Positions 45,476 to 54,133 of a stretch of 64,000 nucleotides of DNA are shown here, in pieces. Every line of letters begins with the position of its first letter. The first letter of the stretch is position 1. The translations under genes were made by a program, and so were the position numbers. The DNA is from Gracilibacillus kekensis. GTDB lineage: Bacteria; Bacillota; Bacilli; Bacillales; Amphibacillaceae. The DNA is taken from positions 49,916 to 113,915 of the forward strand of contig NZ_FRCZ01000009.1 of the NCBI RefSeq assembly GCF_900143085.1. Direction: 5' to 3'. Below the pieces are notes generated by a model, which ran no database searches, was not told the DNA's origin, and saw only the letters and a program-made list of their open reading frames with translations.

Positions 45476-47572
45476 TTAAACTTGAGTCGACTTGTCTTTT
45501 TCAAAGAATAGAATCAGTGCAGGTAATAAAATCCCGCGAACAAGAAAAGTATCAATTAAAATACCGATGGCAACGATAAAACCAAAGACAAATAAATCGG
45601 CAATCGGCATGGTCATCAGCGCAGCGAATGTAGCCGCTAAAATAACACCTGCCGACGAAATGACACCGCCTGTTGAGGTGATTGAGCTTTTTAATGCAGG
45701 TTTAAGAACATTTTTCCTACGCTCTTCTATAAAACGAGATACTAAAATTATATTATAATCTATCCCAAGTGCAACAAGGAAAATAAAGGAATACAATGGT
45801 ACACGTGTACTGATAGCATCATAACCAAATAGTAGATCGACTGCAAAAATACCAATGCCAAGTGCCGCTGTAAATGATAACAGAATGGTGGCCATCATAT
45901 ATATCGGCATTTTCCAGGATCGTGTCATAAAGAATAAGAATACGACAATCAATAATGTCTCTGCGAAAACGACTTTTATAATATCCTGGTTATTTACATT
46001 CTGTTCATCAACCAATTTCTGTGTAATTCCTGACCAATGAATGGTTATCGAATCATCGAATTCCTTTGTGCTTGTTCTCATCTCCTCTACAGAATCCATC
46101 GCCTCTGTTGAATAAGGATTTAATGAAAGAGCAACAGAATAACTAGTTGCTGTACCATCATCCAGTTCATTAACGGGACGGAACGACGCAATAGATTCCT
46201 CGTTATCCAGAAATTCCTCAAATGAAGTTCGTAATTCCTCATCCAATGTTTCATTGCTTTCCAAAACAACTGTCATTAGAGCTAACTGACCTTTATCAAA
46301 TTTTGATTCGACAATTTCATAACCAGCACGGGAAGGTAAGTTCTCAGGGAACGATTTCACCGTGTCGAATTCATATTTAAGATTAAATAAGTTAAGTGAT
46401 GCTAATGCAAGCAACGCCAAAACAATTCCTCCTAATAATAAAGGACGATTTGTTACAATTTCTGCAATGCGTGTCCAAAAGCCTTTTTCTTGTTTCGGTT
46501 GTTTCCCATAGTGTGGCACTCTCGGCCAGAATGCTTTACGTCCAAAAAGAGTGAATAGAGCTGGAACAAGTGTAACAGACGCCAGAATGATTACAATTAG
46601 TGCCGCACTGAATACCGGAGCAAAATTTTGATAATCACGGAATTCAGCCATAAAGAGAACAAACATGGCTGCAAGAACTGTCGCTCCGGCAAAGAAAACA
46701 GGCTTTCCAGTCGCTTTCATTGCTACAGACATGGCAGTATGCTTATTAGAATGCATATAAAGCTCTTCTCGATAACGAGAAAACACGAATAGTGAATAGT
46801 CCGTCACTGCGGCGAACAACAAAATACTCATAATCGAAGTAGTCGCATTGTTAATTTCTAAACCACCTGCACCAAGCAGACCGATGATTTGATTCGTTAC
46901 TTGATAAACGATCGCTGTAGCAAGTAATGGGATAATCGCAAGTAAGGGTGAACGATAAATGACGATTAATAGAAGCAAAATGATCCCAATCGTTGCAATC
47001 AAAAGATTGAAGTCTGCTTCTTCAAATAACTTTAACGTATCCCCAGCAATTCCTGCGGGTCCAGTTACATAAAAGTCAAATGCATTTTGTTCTTCTCCAA
47101 AGGTTTGTCCCATAGAAAGTATCTCATCATTTATTTCAGCATATTTATCACTTCCGATACCTGGTTCAAGTTCGATTGGGAAGATGAACGTCTGGCGATC
47201 TTCTGAAAAGAATCCTTCTAATGCCTGGGTGGGCAGTACGGAAAGGTCGATCATCTCTTGTACACCAGTTAAATTTGCCTCTTTAATTTTTTCGAGAACA
47301 GGCTGAATTTTAGTAACTTGCAGCTCATTTTGCGCATCAAAAACCAGGATACCTGGTGTGGCTTGATCATCTGGAAAGAGCTCTTTGACTTTATTTTCTG
47401 CAATGATACTTTGTGCATCATCCGGCAAGGATTGAAAACTTGCACTTCGGTAGTCCGATGCTTTAGGTCCAGCACTCAAAAGGACAGCCAGGATAACCCA
47501 AATTGTAATGGTGATCCACATTCCTTTTCGTGTTGAAACGAAGTTGGTAATTGGTTGTAAGACTCGATTCAT
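45476..47572 (-). CDS. MMPL/RND-family transporter
   Basis: 698 residues with about 12 membrane segments in two halves, each with a large extracytoplasmic loop, which is the RND/MMPL layout (first loop about 35-185; second about 400-510). Motifs TDYSLFVFSRYREEL and LGIDYNIILVSRFIEERR carry the conserved TM4/TM10-type aspartates that relay protons. Family members export lipids, drugs or siderophores. It is first in an operon with a two-component system, which may sense the exported substrate. Start ATG is preceded by AAGGAAGTGAC. Confidence 0.9.
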   Translation of the reverse strand: MNRVLQPITNFVSTRKGMWITITIWVILAVLLSAGPKASDYRSASFQSLPDDAQSIIAENKVKELFPDDQATPGILVFDAQNELQVTKIQPVLEKIKEANLTGVQEMIDLSVLPTQALEGFFSEDRQTFIFPIELEPGIGSDKYAEINDEILSMGQTFGEEQNAFDFYVTGPAGIAGDTLKLFEEADFNLLIATIGIILLLLIVIYRSPLLAIIPLLATAIVYQVTNQIIGLLGAGGLEINNATTSIMSILLFAAVTDYSLFVFSRYREELYMHSNKHTAMSVAMKATGKPVFFAGATVLAAMFVLFMAEFRDYQNFAPVFSAALIVIILASVTLVPALFTLFGRKAFWPRVPHYGKQPKQEKGFWTRIAEIVTNRPLLLGGIVLALLALASLNLFNLKYEFDTVKSFPENLPSRAGYEIVESKFDKGQLALMTVVLESNETLDEELRTSFEEFLDNEESIASFRPVNELDDGTATSYSVALSLNPYSTEAMDSVEEMRTSTKEFDDSITIHWSGITQKLVDEQNVNNQDIIKVVFAETLLIVVFLFFMTRSWKMPIYMMATILLSFTAALGIGIFAVDLLFGYDAISTRVPLYSFIFLVALGIDYNIILVSRFIEERRKNVLKPALKSSITSTGGVISSAGVILAATFAALMTMPIADLFVFGFIVAIGILIDTFLVRGILLPALILFFEKDKSTQV

Positions 47573-48010
47573 ATTGTCACTTCCTTTATAGTATTCATAC
47601 CGAAGTCTACAGTATAAATATAAACGGAATATGAACTCTACATGAATAGTAATATTACTTAATAGATCGATAGAAATGTTGAAACGCGTAAAAGAAAAAA
47701 ACTAATTTTGCTATTTCTAATACACACGCTATTAATCAATTTATAAAAACATTATTGTTTAAGCTTTTGAAGATTGCTAGCGAAACACACGAATGTAAAC
47801 TTGTCCTATATATTTTATTTTTTTAATGCATTAGTAGGTGAGGTATAGAAAAAAAGTAGCATTATCTTTATATATTGTGTTTAAATCCATAATTTGTAAG
47901 GGGATCTAAGTGTAATTATTGTTTACATACACACTACTTTTACTTGGGACAAAAGCTAAATAATGTTATTGTGAATTTTCAAAAAAAAGAAGAAAGAAAA
48001 CTCTCTCCTA
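47573..48010. other. Intergenic region without recognised genes
   Basis: 438 AT-rich bases between two minus-strand genes. It must hold the promoter of the MMPL operon (TATACT at about 47606 on the minus strand is a possible -10) and the end of the DHODH-like gene transcript. I see no clear terminator and no small gene. Confidence 0.4.
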
Positions 48011-49795
48011 CTAGTCGTCCTTATCTTTATGAAAAAATGAAAAGATCAGAACAAGACCTCCAATATAAATCACAATAGCAAAATATGCAGGAAGTAAATG
48101 CATAAATGTGGTATAGCCAATAGCAATGTGGATGGATATAGCTGTAATAAATGCAGGTAAACCTCCTACTAAATAAGCCCACCACATCCACTTCTTCCCT
48201 TGTTGAAAGCCCCAGAGAGACAACATTAATACAAGAAGCCCCACACTCAGTAAGGCACTTCCAAATCCAGCCCGGTCATGTGCAATAACTGGAATCAGCC
48301 TATCATTAAAAGACTGCAGTTGTTCTGGAGTCATACATAAATAAAGAAGATCGGTTGAAACAAATACGGAAGTAACACCATAAAGTGATATAACAATACC
48401 ACCAAGTACGAAAGAAAATCCTAATATAACAAATAGAAATTGTCCCCATACCGCCTTTTTCCAAATCCGGTGATTTCTTTTATTATTGGAAGTAGGTGTA
48501 CCTGATATTCCCCTGGTAGAAAAGAATCCTTTCATATAAAAAGGTAGTAATACGAGCCAAAACAAAAGGTGTAGCCAATCAAAATAGCCAAATCCGATAA
48601 ATAAAAAGATTCCCAAAAATCCTGAAACGGCAGCTACATCGGTCGCTTGTTTTGCCCACTTTATACCATATCTTATCCCGTGTTTCGCTAAATGCATATA
48701 GATGATCCCACCTGAGATCATTGTGCCAGCAAGCGTCATTCGATCATGGGCCATAAACCACATTACTCGCTTATTAAACTGAAAAATCTCTTTTCGTTCC
48801 ATCCTTAGAAACGCTTCATCGTAAGGCAATATTATCGATGTAACACTGAATAATAAAGCTAGTAATCCACCTATAGATATAAATAGACCAAATAGCCAAT
48901 AGGCCCTCCAACCTTTTTGCTGCTCGGTCGGTAGTTCTTCTTTAGATAACAATGCTTCATTGATTCGATTCGTTAATCCTGGACCTGAAAAAACATAACC
49001 ATCTGTTAACAACACTAGATCAGCACCAGCTTCTATGATGTCTAGTGCGTGCTGTGGCTCTTTAATGCCACCTGAGGTAATAATTGTTTTTGAATAACCA
49101 CAATCCCTTATCTTTTTGATCTTCGACATATATTCTTCCACGTTGTTTTCATCGAGACTTAGTAAAATCCCTGAAAATTTACTTTGCAATTCAAAAATAG
49201 ACTCCTTCAATTTTTGTTCAGAGGGAATGGCACAGTAAACTGGTTTAGATGTAAGTGAAATTAAGCTTTGTTCCTTATTATCTATAATAAAACCATCCGC
49301 ATAAGGGTCTAGTGTTAGAATCAAGTTTTCCAATTCCCTATCTGTTCCTGACAGGCGTATGAATATGGGTTGTTTCGTCTTTATACTTCTAAGCTTGGTA
49401 ACGGTGGCATGAAGTCCTATTGAGCCTTGATCACTCGGAAATTCAATCGATTGATTTTCTGTATCAACCAGCGGGAACTGGTCACCATCCTTGCGCTCTA
49501 ATGTAATCGGTCCAACTTCCAAGAACCCAAAGCCCAGATTGGTGAAAGCCGTAGTTCCCGTTAATAAAGGATCTATTTTCCCAGAAAGTCCAACAGGATT
49601 TTCAAATGTAATTCCATCAAAATGTCGCGAAATTGCAGGAGAGCTTTCATGTCTTCCTAAAAAGTCAATAACGTGGGGACCAAAAGGAACGGAAGCTATT
49701 TCACTCATTCCACGATGAATAAACTCCCTAGATGTATAACTGGAGAATCTGTGTATTATTGGTTTAAAAATGGTATGATACGACCAATCCGGCAT
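48011..49795 (-). CDS. Dihydroorotate-dehydrogenase-like domain fused to a duplicated membrane domain
   Basis: 594 residues. Residues about 1-285 follow class 2 dihydroorotate dehydrogenase: ENPVGLSGKID (66-75, cf. NPVGLAAGFD), GFGFLEVGPITLE (88-100), SGGIKEPQHALDIIEAGADL and YVFSGPGL near the FMN phosphate. The catalytic serine segment (NVSSPNT in PyrD) is IDNKEQS at 171-177, and the flavin-contacting lysine strand is replaced by KPVYCAIP, so true PyrD activity is doubtful. Residues 297-590 have about eight membrane segments in two tandem repeats, each with an AHDR motif (FMAHDRMTLAG; VIAHDRAGFGS) and a KW...A...G pattern. Function unknown; possibly a flavin-binding membrane sensor or redox protein. 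Confidence 0.8.
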   Translation of the reverse strand: MPDWSYHTIFKPIIHRFSSYTSREFIHRGMSEIASVPFGPHVIDFLGRHESSPAISRHFDGITFENPVGLSGKIDPLLTGTTAFTNLGFGFLEVGPITLERKDGDQFPLVDTENQSIEFPSDQGSIGLHATVTKLRSIKTKQPIFIRLSGTDRELENLILTLDPYADGFIIDNKEQSLISLTSKPVYCAIPSEQKLKESIFELQSKFSGILLSLDENNVEEYMSKIKKIRDCGYSKTIITSGGIKEPQHALDIIEAGADLVLLTDGYVFSGPGLTNRINEALLSKEELPTEQQKGWRAYWLFGLFISIGGLLALLFSVTSIILPYDEAFLRMERKEIFQFNKRVMWFMAHDRMTLAGTMISGGIIYMHLAKHGIRYGIKWAKQATDVAAVSGFLGIFLFIGFGYFDWLHLLFWLVLLPFYMKGFFSTRGISGTPTSNNKRNHRIWKKAVWGQFLFVILGFSFVLGGIVISLYGVTSVFVSTDLLYLCMTPEQLQSFNDRLIPVIAHDRAGFGSALLSVGLLVLMLSLWGFQQGKKWMWWAYLVGGLPAFITAISIHIAIGYTTFMHLLPAYFAIVIYIGGLVLIFSFFHKDKDD

Positions 49796-49969
49796 AATTC
49801 ATTCCTCGCCATTCTAGCTAATTGTACGTCAAGTGTAACATGTAATAGAAGAACGGACACTGGAACAGATACGTTTGAATCTTTTTTTAGAAAGAATGGT
49901 TCAGAGAAACGCTTATTCGTGTTGGTATAAGTCTTAATTATAAACTTACAATATTTATAACAAATTACA

Positions 49970-50254
49970 ATAGCTGATTCTATTACGAATAGTTATATTG
50001 ATCAAAAGATTAAAGAAATGATAAAACTAGCAAAAGTGAAAAAAATAACCGTTCCTGGTCTAAGGCACACACACGTTAACATCTTAATTAATAAGAACAT
50101 CAATGTTAAAGCTATTGCAGAACGTTTGGGAAATACACCAGGAATGATTTATAATGTGTACGGTCATGTTTTTAAGGAATTGGAAGAAGAGAGCGTCAAA
50201 TTATTTAAGTGGAGTTTAGAAGAAAGTAGGGCTAACAGGGGGGCTAGCTCTTAA
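49970..50254 (+). pseudogene. Tyrosine integrase C-terminal fragment
   Basis: The frame is open from about 49970 (SITNSYIDQKIKEMIKLAK) through VPGLRHTHVNILINKNINVK (the RHxxH-type box; RHTH) to IYNVYGHVFKELEEESVKLF, which holds the active-site tyrosine region. It has only the last 90 or so residues of a phage-type integrase and no N-terminal part. It ends with ANRGASS-like tail, similar to the tail remnant at 42741. It lies directly beside the core gene ydiL, so it marks a former insertion or rearrangement point. The rest of 49796-50354 has no recognised gene. Confidence 0.75.
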
Positions 50255-50354
50255 TGAACATGCCCTTTATCCAGTGTTTATTAGCGAATCTAGAAATAAT
50301 TTATGTTAAAATACATATCATGAAATAAAAAGTATTTAAGGGAGTCGTTAAACG

Positions 50355-51065
50355 TTGCCTAAAAAGTATATTTACCTCATCATAACGTATATCGCAATGC
50401 AGCTGTCAGGAGTATTAGCATTGCCTTTTGTACAACAAATAGAAAATCCAGAAGCTTTTTCTGTAGGTTGGTCTGTGGCAACTTTTGCGTTAGCATTGAT
50501 CATCTCTATTTATTTTTTACGAGATGAAGTGTCAGAGTTTTTCCGAACCGAACAGAAGCAAATTGGAACTATTATCCTCTGGTCTGTGTTAGGTTTTATA
50601 TTAGTGTTTATTACACAAATTGTTGCCGTAGTAATTGAGACCTTTGTCTTCGGAATAAAGCCTGGATCTCAAAACACCATGGATCTGATGAATATTGCTA
50701 GGCAGGCGCCAATTTTCATAATAATTATTTCGGTATTAGGACCTATTCTAGAGGAGCTCGTTTTCCGAAAAGCAATTTTTGGCAGCCTTCATAAAAGAAT
50801 GAATTTCTTTTTTGCAGCATTATTATCAGGTATTATATTTGCAGCCGTTCATATGGATTTCAGTCATTTATTAACCTATACAGCAATAGGAATGGTTTTT
50901 GCGTTCTTATATGTAGAAACGAAACGAATTATTGTACCGATTATCGCTCATATGGCGATTAACACATATGCTGTTATCGGACAGTTATCGATAGACCCTG
51001 AACAAATAGAAGAACAATTGAAACAATTGGAGCAGTTACAGTTGATTATTATTGGAGGCTACTAG
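50355..51065 (+). CDS. ydiL: CPBP intramembrane metalloprotease, YdiL
   Basis: 236 residues, seven or eight membrane segments, starting at a TTG preceded by AAGGGAG (about 11 nt). CPBP (Abi) family motifs: EELVFRKAIFGSLHKR (EExxxR), FAAVHMDFSH (FxxxH) and the HMAINTY (HxxxN) motif. These residues form the metal site of an intramembrane protease. In Bacillus subtilis ydiL lies next to ydiK and groESL; here ydiK follows, but a decayed integrase is on the other side. Substrate unknown. Slightly overlaps or touches ydiK. Confidence 0.85.
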   Translation: MPKKYIYLIITYIAMQLSGVLALPFVQQIENPEAFSVGWSVATFALALIISIYFLRDEVSEFFRTEQKQIGTIILWSVLGFILVFITQIVAVVIETFVFGIKPGSQNTMDLMNIARQAPIFIIIISVLGPILEELVFRKAIFGSLHKRMNFFFAALLSGIIFAAVHMDFSHLLTYTAIGMVFAFLYVETKRIIVPIIAHMAINTYAVIGQLSIDPEQIEEQLKQLEQLQLIIIGGY

Positions 51066-51069
51066 AATT

Positions 51070-51279
51070 ATGCGTATTTCACCATTACGATCTGCCTTTT
51101 TATACATTGGTTTAGGTGCATTATTCACCTATATTGCCATCCAATCGGCAGAAGAAACCGTATTTAACTTTATAACAATAGCATTGGCGTTATTTGCTAC
51201 CATCGACTTTGTCGTTGCGATTCGTTTAATAACGTTACATTATCGAATAAAAAAAGCAAAAGAAAACGAAAAAAAATAG
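51070..51279 (+). CDS. ydiK: Small membrane protein YdiK (DUF4305)
   Basis: 69 residues from the ATG at 51070, with TTGGAGGCTACT upstream; a longer reading from 51052 would start inside the ribosome binding site. Two membrane segments (FLYIGLGALFTYIAIQS and FITIALALFATIDFVVAIR) and a basic C-terminus. Matches YdiK of Bacillus subtilis, also adjacent to ydiL. Function unknown. Confidence 0.8.
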   Translation: MRISPLRSAFLYIGLGALFTYIAIQSAEETVFNFITIALALFATIDFVVAIRLITLHYRIKKAKENEKK

Positions 51280-51290
51280 ATTTTCAAAAG

Positions 51291-51329
51291 AGAGCATGAA
51301 GTCGGCGGACAACTTCATGCTCTTTTTAT
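51291..51329. terminator. Bidirectional terminator between ydiK and rex
   Basis: AGAGCATGAAGT (51291-51302) pairs perfectly with ACTTCATGCTCT (51312-51323), followed by TTTTTATT on the plus strand; on the minus strand TTGAAAATC follows. It serves ydiK (plus) and rex (minus). Confidence 0.85.
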
Positions 51330-51334
51330 TAAAA

Positions 51335-51979
51335 TCACTCTTCATTTTCCAGTGGATAGTGCTTCATAAAATAGACAAGTGACTGTAATTCTACTGCTAA
51401 ATCAATATGGTGTACACGGACACTTTCCGGAACGGTAATTCTTGCAGGAGTAAAGTTAAGAATACCTGTCACACCAGCCTTTATCAAGCGATCGGTTATG
51501 TTTTGAGCTTCTGAAACAGGTACAGTTAAAATAGCGACCGAAATATCACCTAGATTTTGTTCCATATCCTCTATATGATGAACCTCAATATCCCCAATCG
51601 ACTTTCCAACTTTTCGCTTATCTGCATCAAATGCTACCTCTATTTTGGTATTATTGTTTTTAGTAAAATTATAATTTAAAAAAGCGGTCCCTAAATTCCC
51701 AACACCAATTAGCGCTACAGGTGTATTTTCATCCTGATCCAACGTTTTTCGAAAGAATCCAAGCAAATATTCGACATTATATCCATACCCCTTTTTCCCT
51801 AATGCACCGAAATAGGAGAAATCACGACGAATTGTAGCAGAATCGACCTTCATTGCCTCACTTAGTTCTTTTGAAGAAACGCGTGATTTCCCTTTGATAT
51901 GGAGATTATTTAAGAAACGATAGTATAATGGTAAACGTTTCGCTGTTGCTTGTGGTATTTTATTTTGATTTGACATCAT
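51335..51979 (-). CDS. rex: Redox-sensing transcriptional repressor Rex
   Basis: 214 residues. The winged-helix DNA-binding domain is at 10-75 ([20 protein letters not shown]) and an NAD(H)-binding Rossmann domain follows ([18 protein letters not shown]). Rex binds TTGTGAA-N4-TTCACAA-type sites when NADH is low and represses fermentation and anaerobic genes. It is divergent from ydiF; a putative Rex site lies between them at 52059-52076, indicating self-control. tatAy-tatCy and moaC that flank rex in Bacillus subtilis are absent here. Confidence 0.95.
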   Translation of the reverse strand: MMSNQNKIPQATAKRLPLYYRFLNNLHIKGKSRVSSKELSEAMKVDSATIRRDFSYFGALGKKGYGYNVEYLLGFFRKTLDQDENTPVALIGVGNLGTAFLNYNFTKNNNTKIEVAFDADKRKVGKSIGDIEVHHIEDMEQNLGDISVAILTVPVSEAQNITDRLIKAGVTGILNFTPARITVPESVRVHHIDLAVELQSLVYFMKHYPLENEE

Positions 51980-52058
51980 TCATTCCCCTTACTCTTTACG
52001 CTTTGGTTTTGTGAATGTTTTTACTTACTATCTATCTTAACAGAAAAGCTTGTACTTG

Positions 52059-52076
52059 TCGTGAAATTATTCACTT
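52059..52076. promoter_or_regulatory. Putative Rex operator between rex and ydiF
   Basis: TCGTGAAATTATTCACTT contains the inverted half-sites GTGAA-ATTA-TTCAC and matches the Rex consensus TTGTGAAWWWWTTCACAA at 15 of 18 positions. It overlaps the presumed -35 region of rex on the minus strand (ACGACA followed 17 bp later by TAAGAT). Confidence 0.7.
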
Positions 52077-52181
52077 ATTCATAAAGTGAGGATCGAACCT
52101 TTTTGTTTCGGTGTTACAAATAACACTGCTTGCAGGTATATCTGCTTTTAGATACACTTACTATATTAGAGGTGAATGGAT

Positions 52182-54107
52182 ATGATTTATTTACAGGTGA
52201 ATAATTTAACAAAACGATTTGGCGCAGAGCTAATCTTATCGAATATAAAATTAGAAATAAAAAATCAGGATCGTATAGCAATTGTCGGTCGGAATGGTGC
52301 TGGTAAATCTACCTTACTAAACATTATTTCTGGTCAACTGAGCTATGATGAGGGAGAGATTCATAAACCAAAAGATGTTTCCCTCGGTTATTTGGCACAG
52401 CATTCCGGTCTAGATTCCACGGAAACCATTTGGGACGAGATGGTGAAAATTTTCACTTATCTAAAAAAAGAAGAGCAAGCATTACGTAACATGGAACAAC
52501 AAATGGGAGATCCTGAACTAATTGCAAACACGGAACAATATGAGCAATTATTAGCTAATTATGATCAAAAACAGGAAGATTTTAAGCAAGCGGGCGGCTA
52601 TCAATATGAAGCAGATGTAAAAGCAGTATTAAACGGCCTTGATTTTCCAGAAACGATGTGGACAACATCGATTGCTACACTAAGTGGTGGGCAAAAGACA
52701 AGGCTTGCGTTAGGGAAGTTATTACTGACAAAACCGAATATTTTGATTTTGGACGAGCCGACCAACCATCTGGATATACAAACACTCACATGGTTGGAAA
52801 CGTATCTAAATAGTTATCAGGGTGCCGTTGTCATTGTTTCTCACGATCGCTATTTTTTAGATAAAACTGTGAATATTGTCTATGAAATTTCACGCCATCA
52901 TTCTACAAAATTCCATGGCAATTATAGCCATTATTTGAAACAAAAAGCGGCCAATTATGACAAAGACCTCAAACTCTATGAAAAACAACAAAATGAAATT
53001 AAAAAAACGGAGGAATTTATTCAGAAAAATATTGTAAGAGCTTCAACCACTAAACGAGCTCAAAGCAGACGAAAACAATTAGAAAAAATGGATGTCATGG
53101 ATAAACCAGCAGGTGATGAGAGTTCTGCAAAATTTTCCTTCACTATCGAAAAAAGAAGCGGAAATGATGTCTTGAAAATTAATGATTTGGCTTTTCATTA
53201 TCAACCATCAGACCCTTATATCTTTTCTAATCTGCACTTACACATTGAACGGGGCGACAGTGTGGCTTTGGTCGGACCAAATGGTGTGGGTAAATCAACA
53301 TTACTAAAAACGATTATTGGCCAATTACAGCCTGCATCTGGTCACATTCAGTTAGGTGCTAACGTCGAAATCGGCTATTACGACCAGGAACAAACACAAT
53401 TAAATACGAAAAAAACGGTATTAAATGAGTTATGGGACGACTATCCGATGATGAACGAAAAGGATATTCGTACAATTCTAGGAAATTTTCTTTTTAGTGG
53501 GGATGATGTATTGCGGAATGTTTCTGCCTTAAGTGGTGGAGAAAAGGCTCGTCTGGCACTTGCAAAATTAATGATGGAAAAATCTAATTTCTTATTATTG
53601 GATGAGCCAACCAACCACTTAGATTTAGATAGTAAAGAAGTATTAGAGGCTGCCTTAATTGATTATCCTGGTTCTATTCTTTTCGTTTCCCATGATCGTT
53701 ACTTTATTAATAAATTGGCGACACATATCCTTGAGATGCAAGCTAATAAGACGACCCTTTATATCGGGGATTATGATTATTATGTCGAAAAGAAGCAGGA
53801 AGAACAAGAATTAGCGGAACTGAAAAAATCAGAAAAACAAACAGTAGAAAAGACAGAAACTACAAAATCCAACTTTGAGAAAGAAAAGCAACACAAAAAA
53901 GAACAACGTAAAAAAGAACGCCGAATTCAGGATATAGAAGATCAAATTGAACAATTAGAATCGGAAATGGAAGAAATAGATACCCTTTTATGTGATCCAG
54001 ATGTTTTTCAGGATCATGAGAAGGCCTTAGAACTTACTACAAAAAATGATACACTAAAAGAAAAGCTTGAAGCATTAATGGAAGAATGGGAAACATTGCA
54101 TGAGTAG
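52182..54107 (+). CDS. ydiF: ABC-F family ATPase YdiF
   Basis: 641 residues from the ATG at 52182; AGAGGTG at 52168-52174 is 7 nt away, too close to the alternative ATG at 52176. Two ATPase domains: first GRNGAGKST, LSGGQKTRLAL, LDEPTNHLD; second GPNGVGKST, LSGGEKARLAL, LDEPTNHLD; with the ABC-F linker between them (KRAQSRRKQLEKMDVM). A charged coiled coil occupies the last 110 residues (KKEQRKKERRIQDIEDQIEQ). ABC-F proteins act in translation on the ribosome, not in transport. In Bacillus subtilis it is next to tsaD. Confidence 0.93.
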   Translation: MIYLQVNNLTKRFGAELILSNIKLEIKNQDRIAIVGRNGAGKSTLLNIISGQLSYDEGEIHKPKDVSLGYLAQHSGLDSTETIWDEMVKIFTYLKKEEQALRNMEQQMGDPELIANTEQYEQLLANYDQKQEDFKQAGGYQYEADVKAVLNGLDFPETMWTTSIATLSGGQKTRLALGKLLLTKPNILILDEPTNHLDIQTLTWLETYLNSYQGAVVIVSHDRYFLDKTVNIVYEISRHHSTKFHGNYSHYLKQKAANYDKDLKLYEKQQNEIKKTEEFIQKNIVRASTTKRAQSRRKQLEKMDVMDKPAGDESSAKFSFTIEKRSGNDVLKINDLAFHYQPSDPYIFSNLHLHIERGDSVALVGPNGVGKSTLLKTIIGQLQPASGHIQLGANVEIGYYDQEQTQLNTKKTVLNELWDDYPMMNEKDIRTILGNFLFSGDDVLRNVSALSGGEKARLALAKLMMEKSNFLLLDEPTNHLDLDSKEVLEAALIDYPGSILFVSHDRYFINKLATHILEMQANKTTLYIGDYDYYVEKKQEEQELAELKKSEKQTVEKTETTKSNFEKEKQHKKEQRKKERRIQDIEDQIEQLESEMEEIDTLLCDPDVFQDHEKALELTTKNDTLKEKLEALMEEWETLHE

Positions 54108-54133
54108 GAGCTGGCAAATGCCAGCTCCTTTTC
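54106..54133 (+). terminator. Terminator of ydiF
   Basis: AGGAGCTGGC (54106-54115) pairs perfectly with GCCAGCTCCT (54120-54129) around AAAT and runs into TTTCTC. The stem begins within the ydiF stop codon. Confidence 0.88.
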
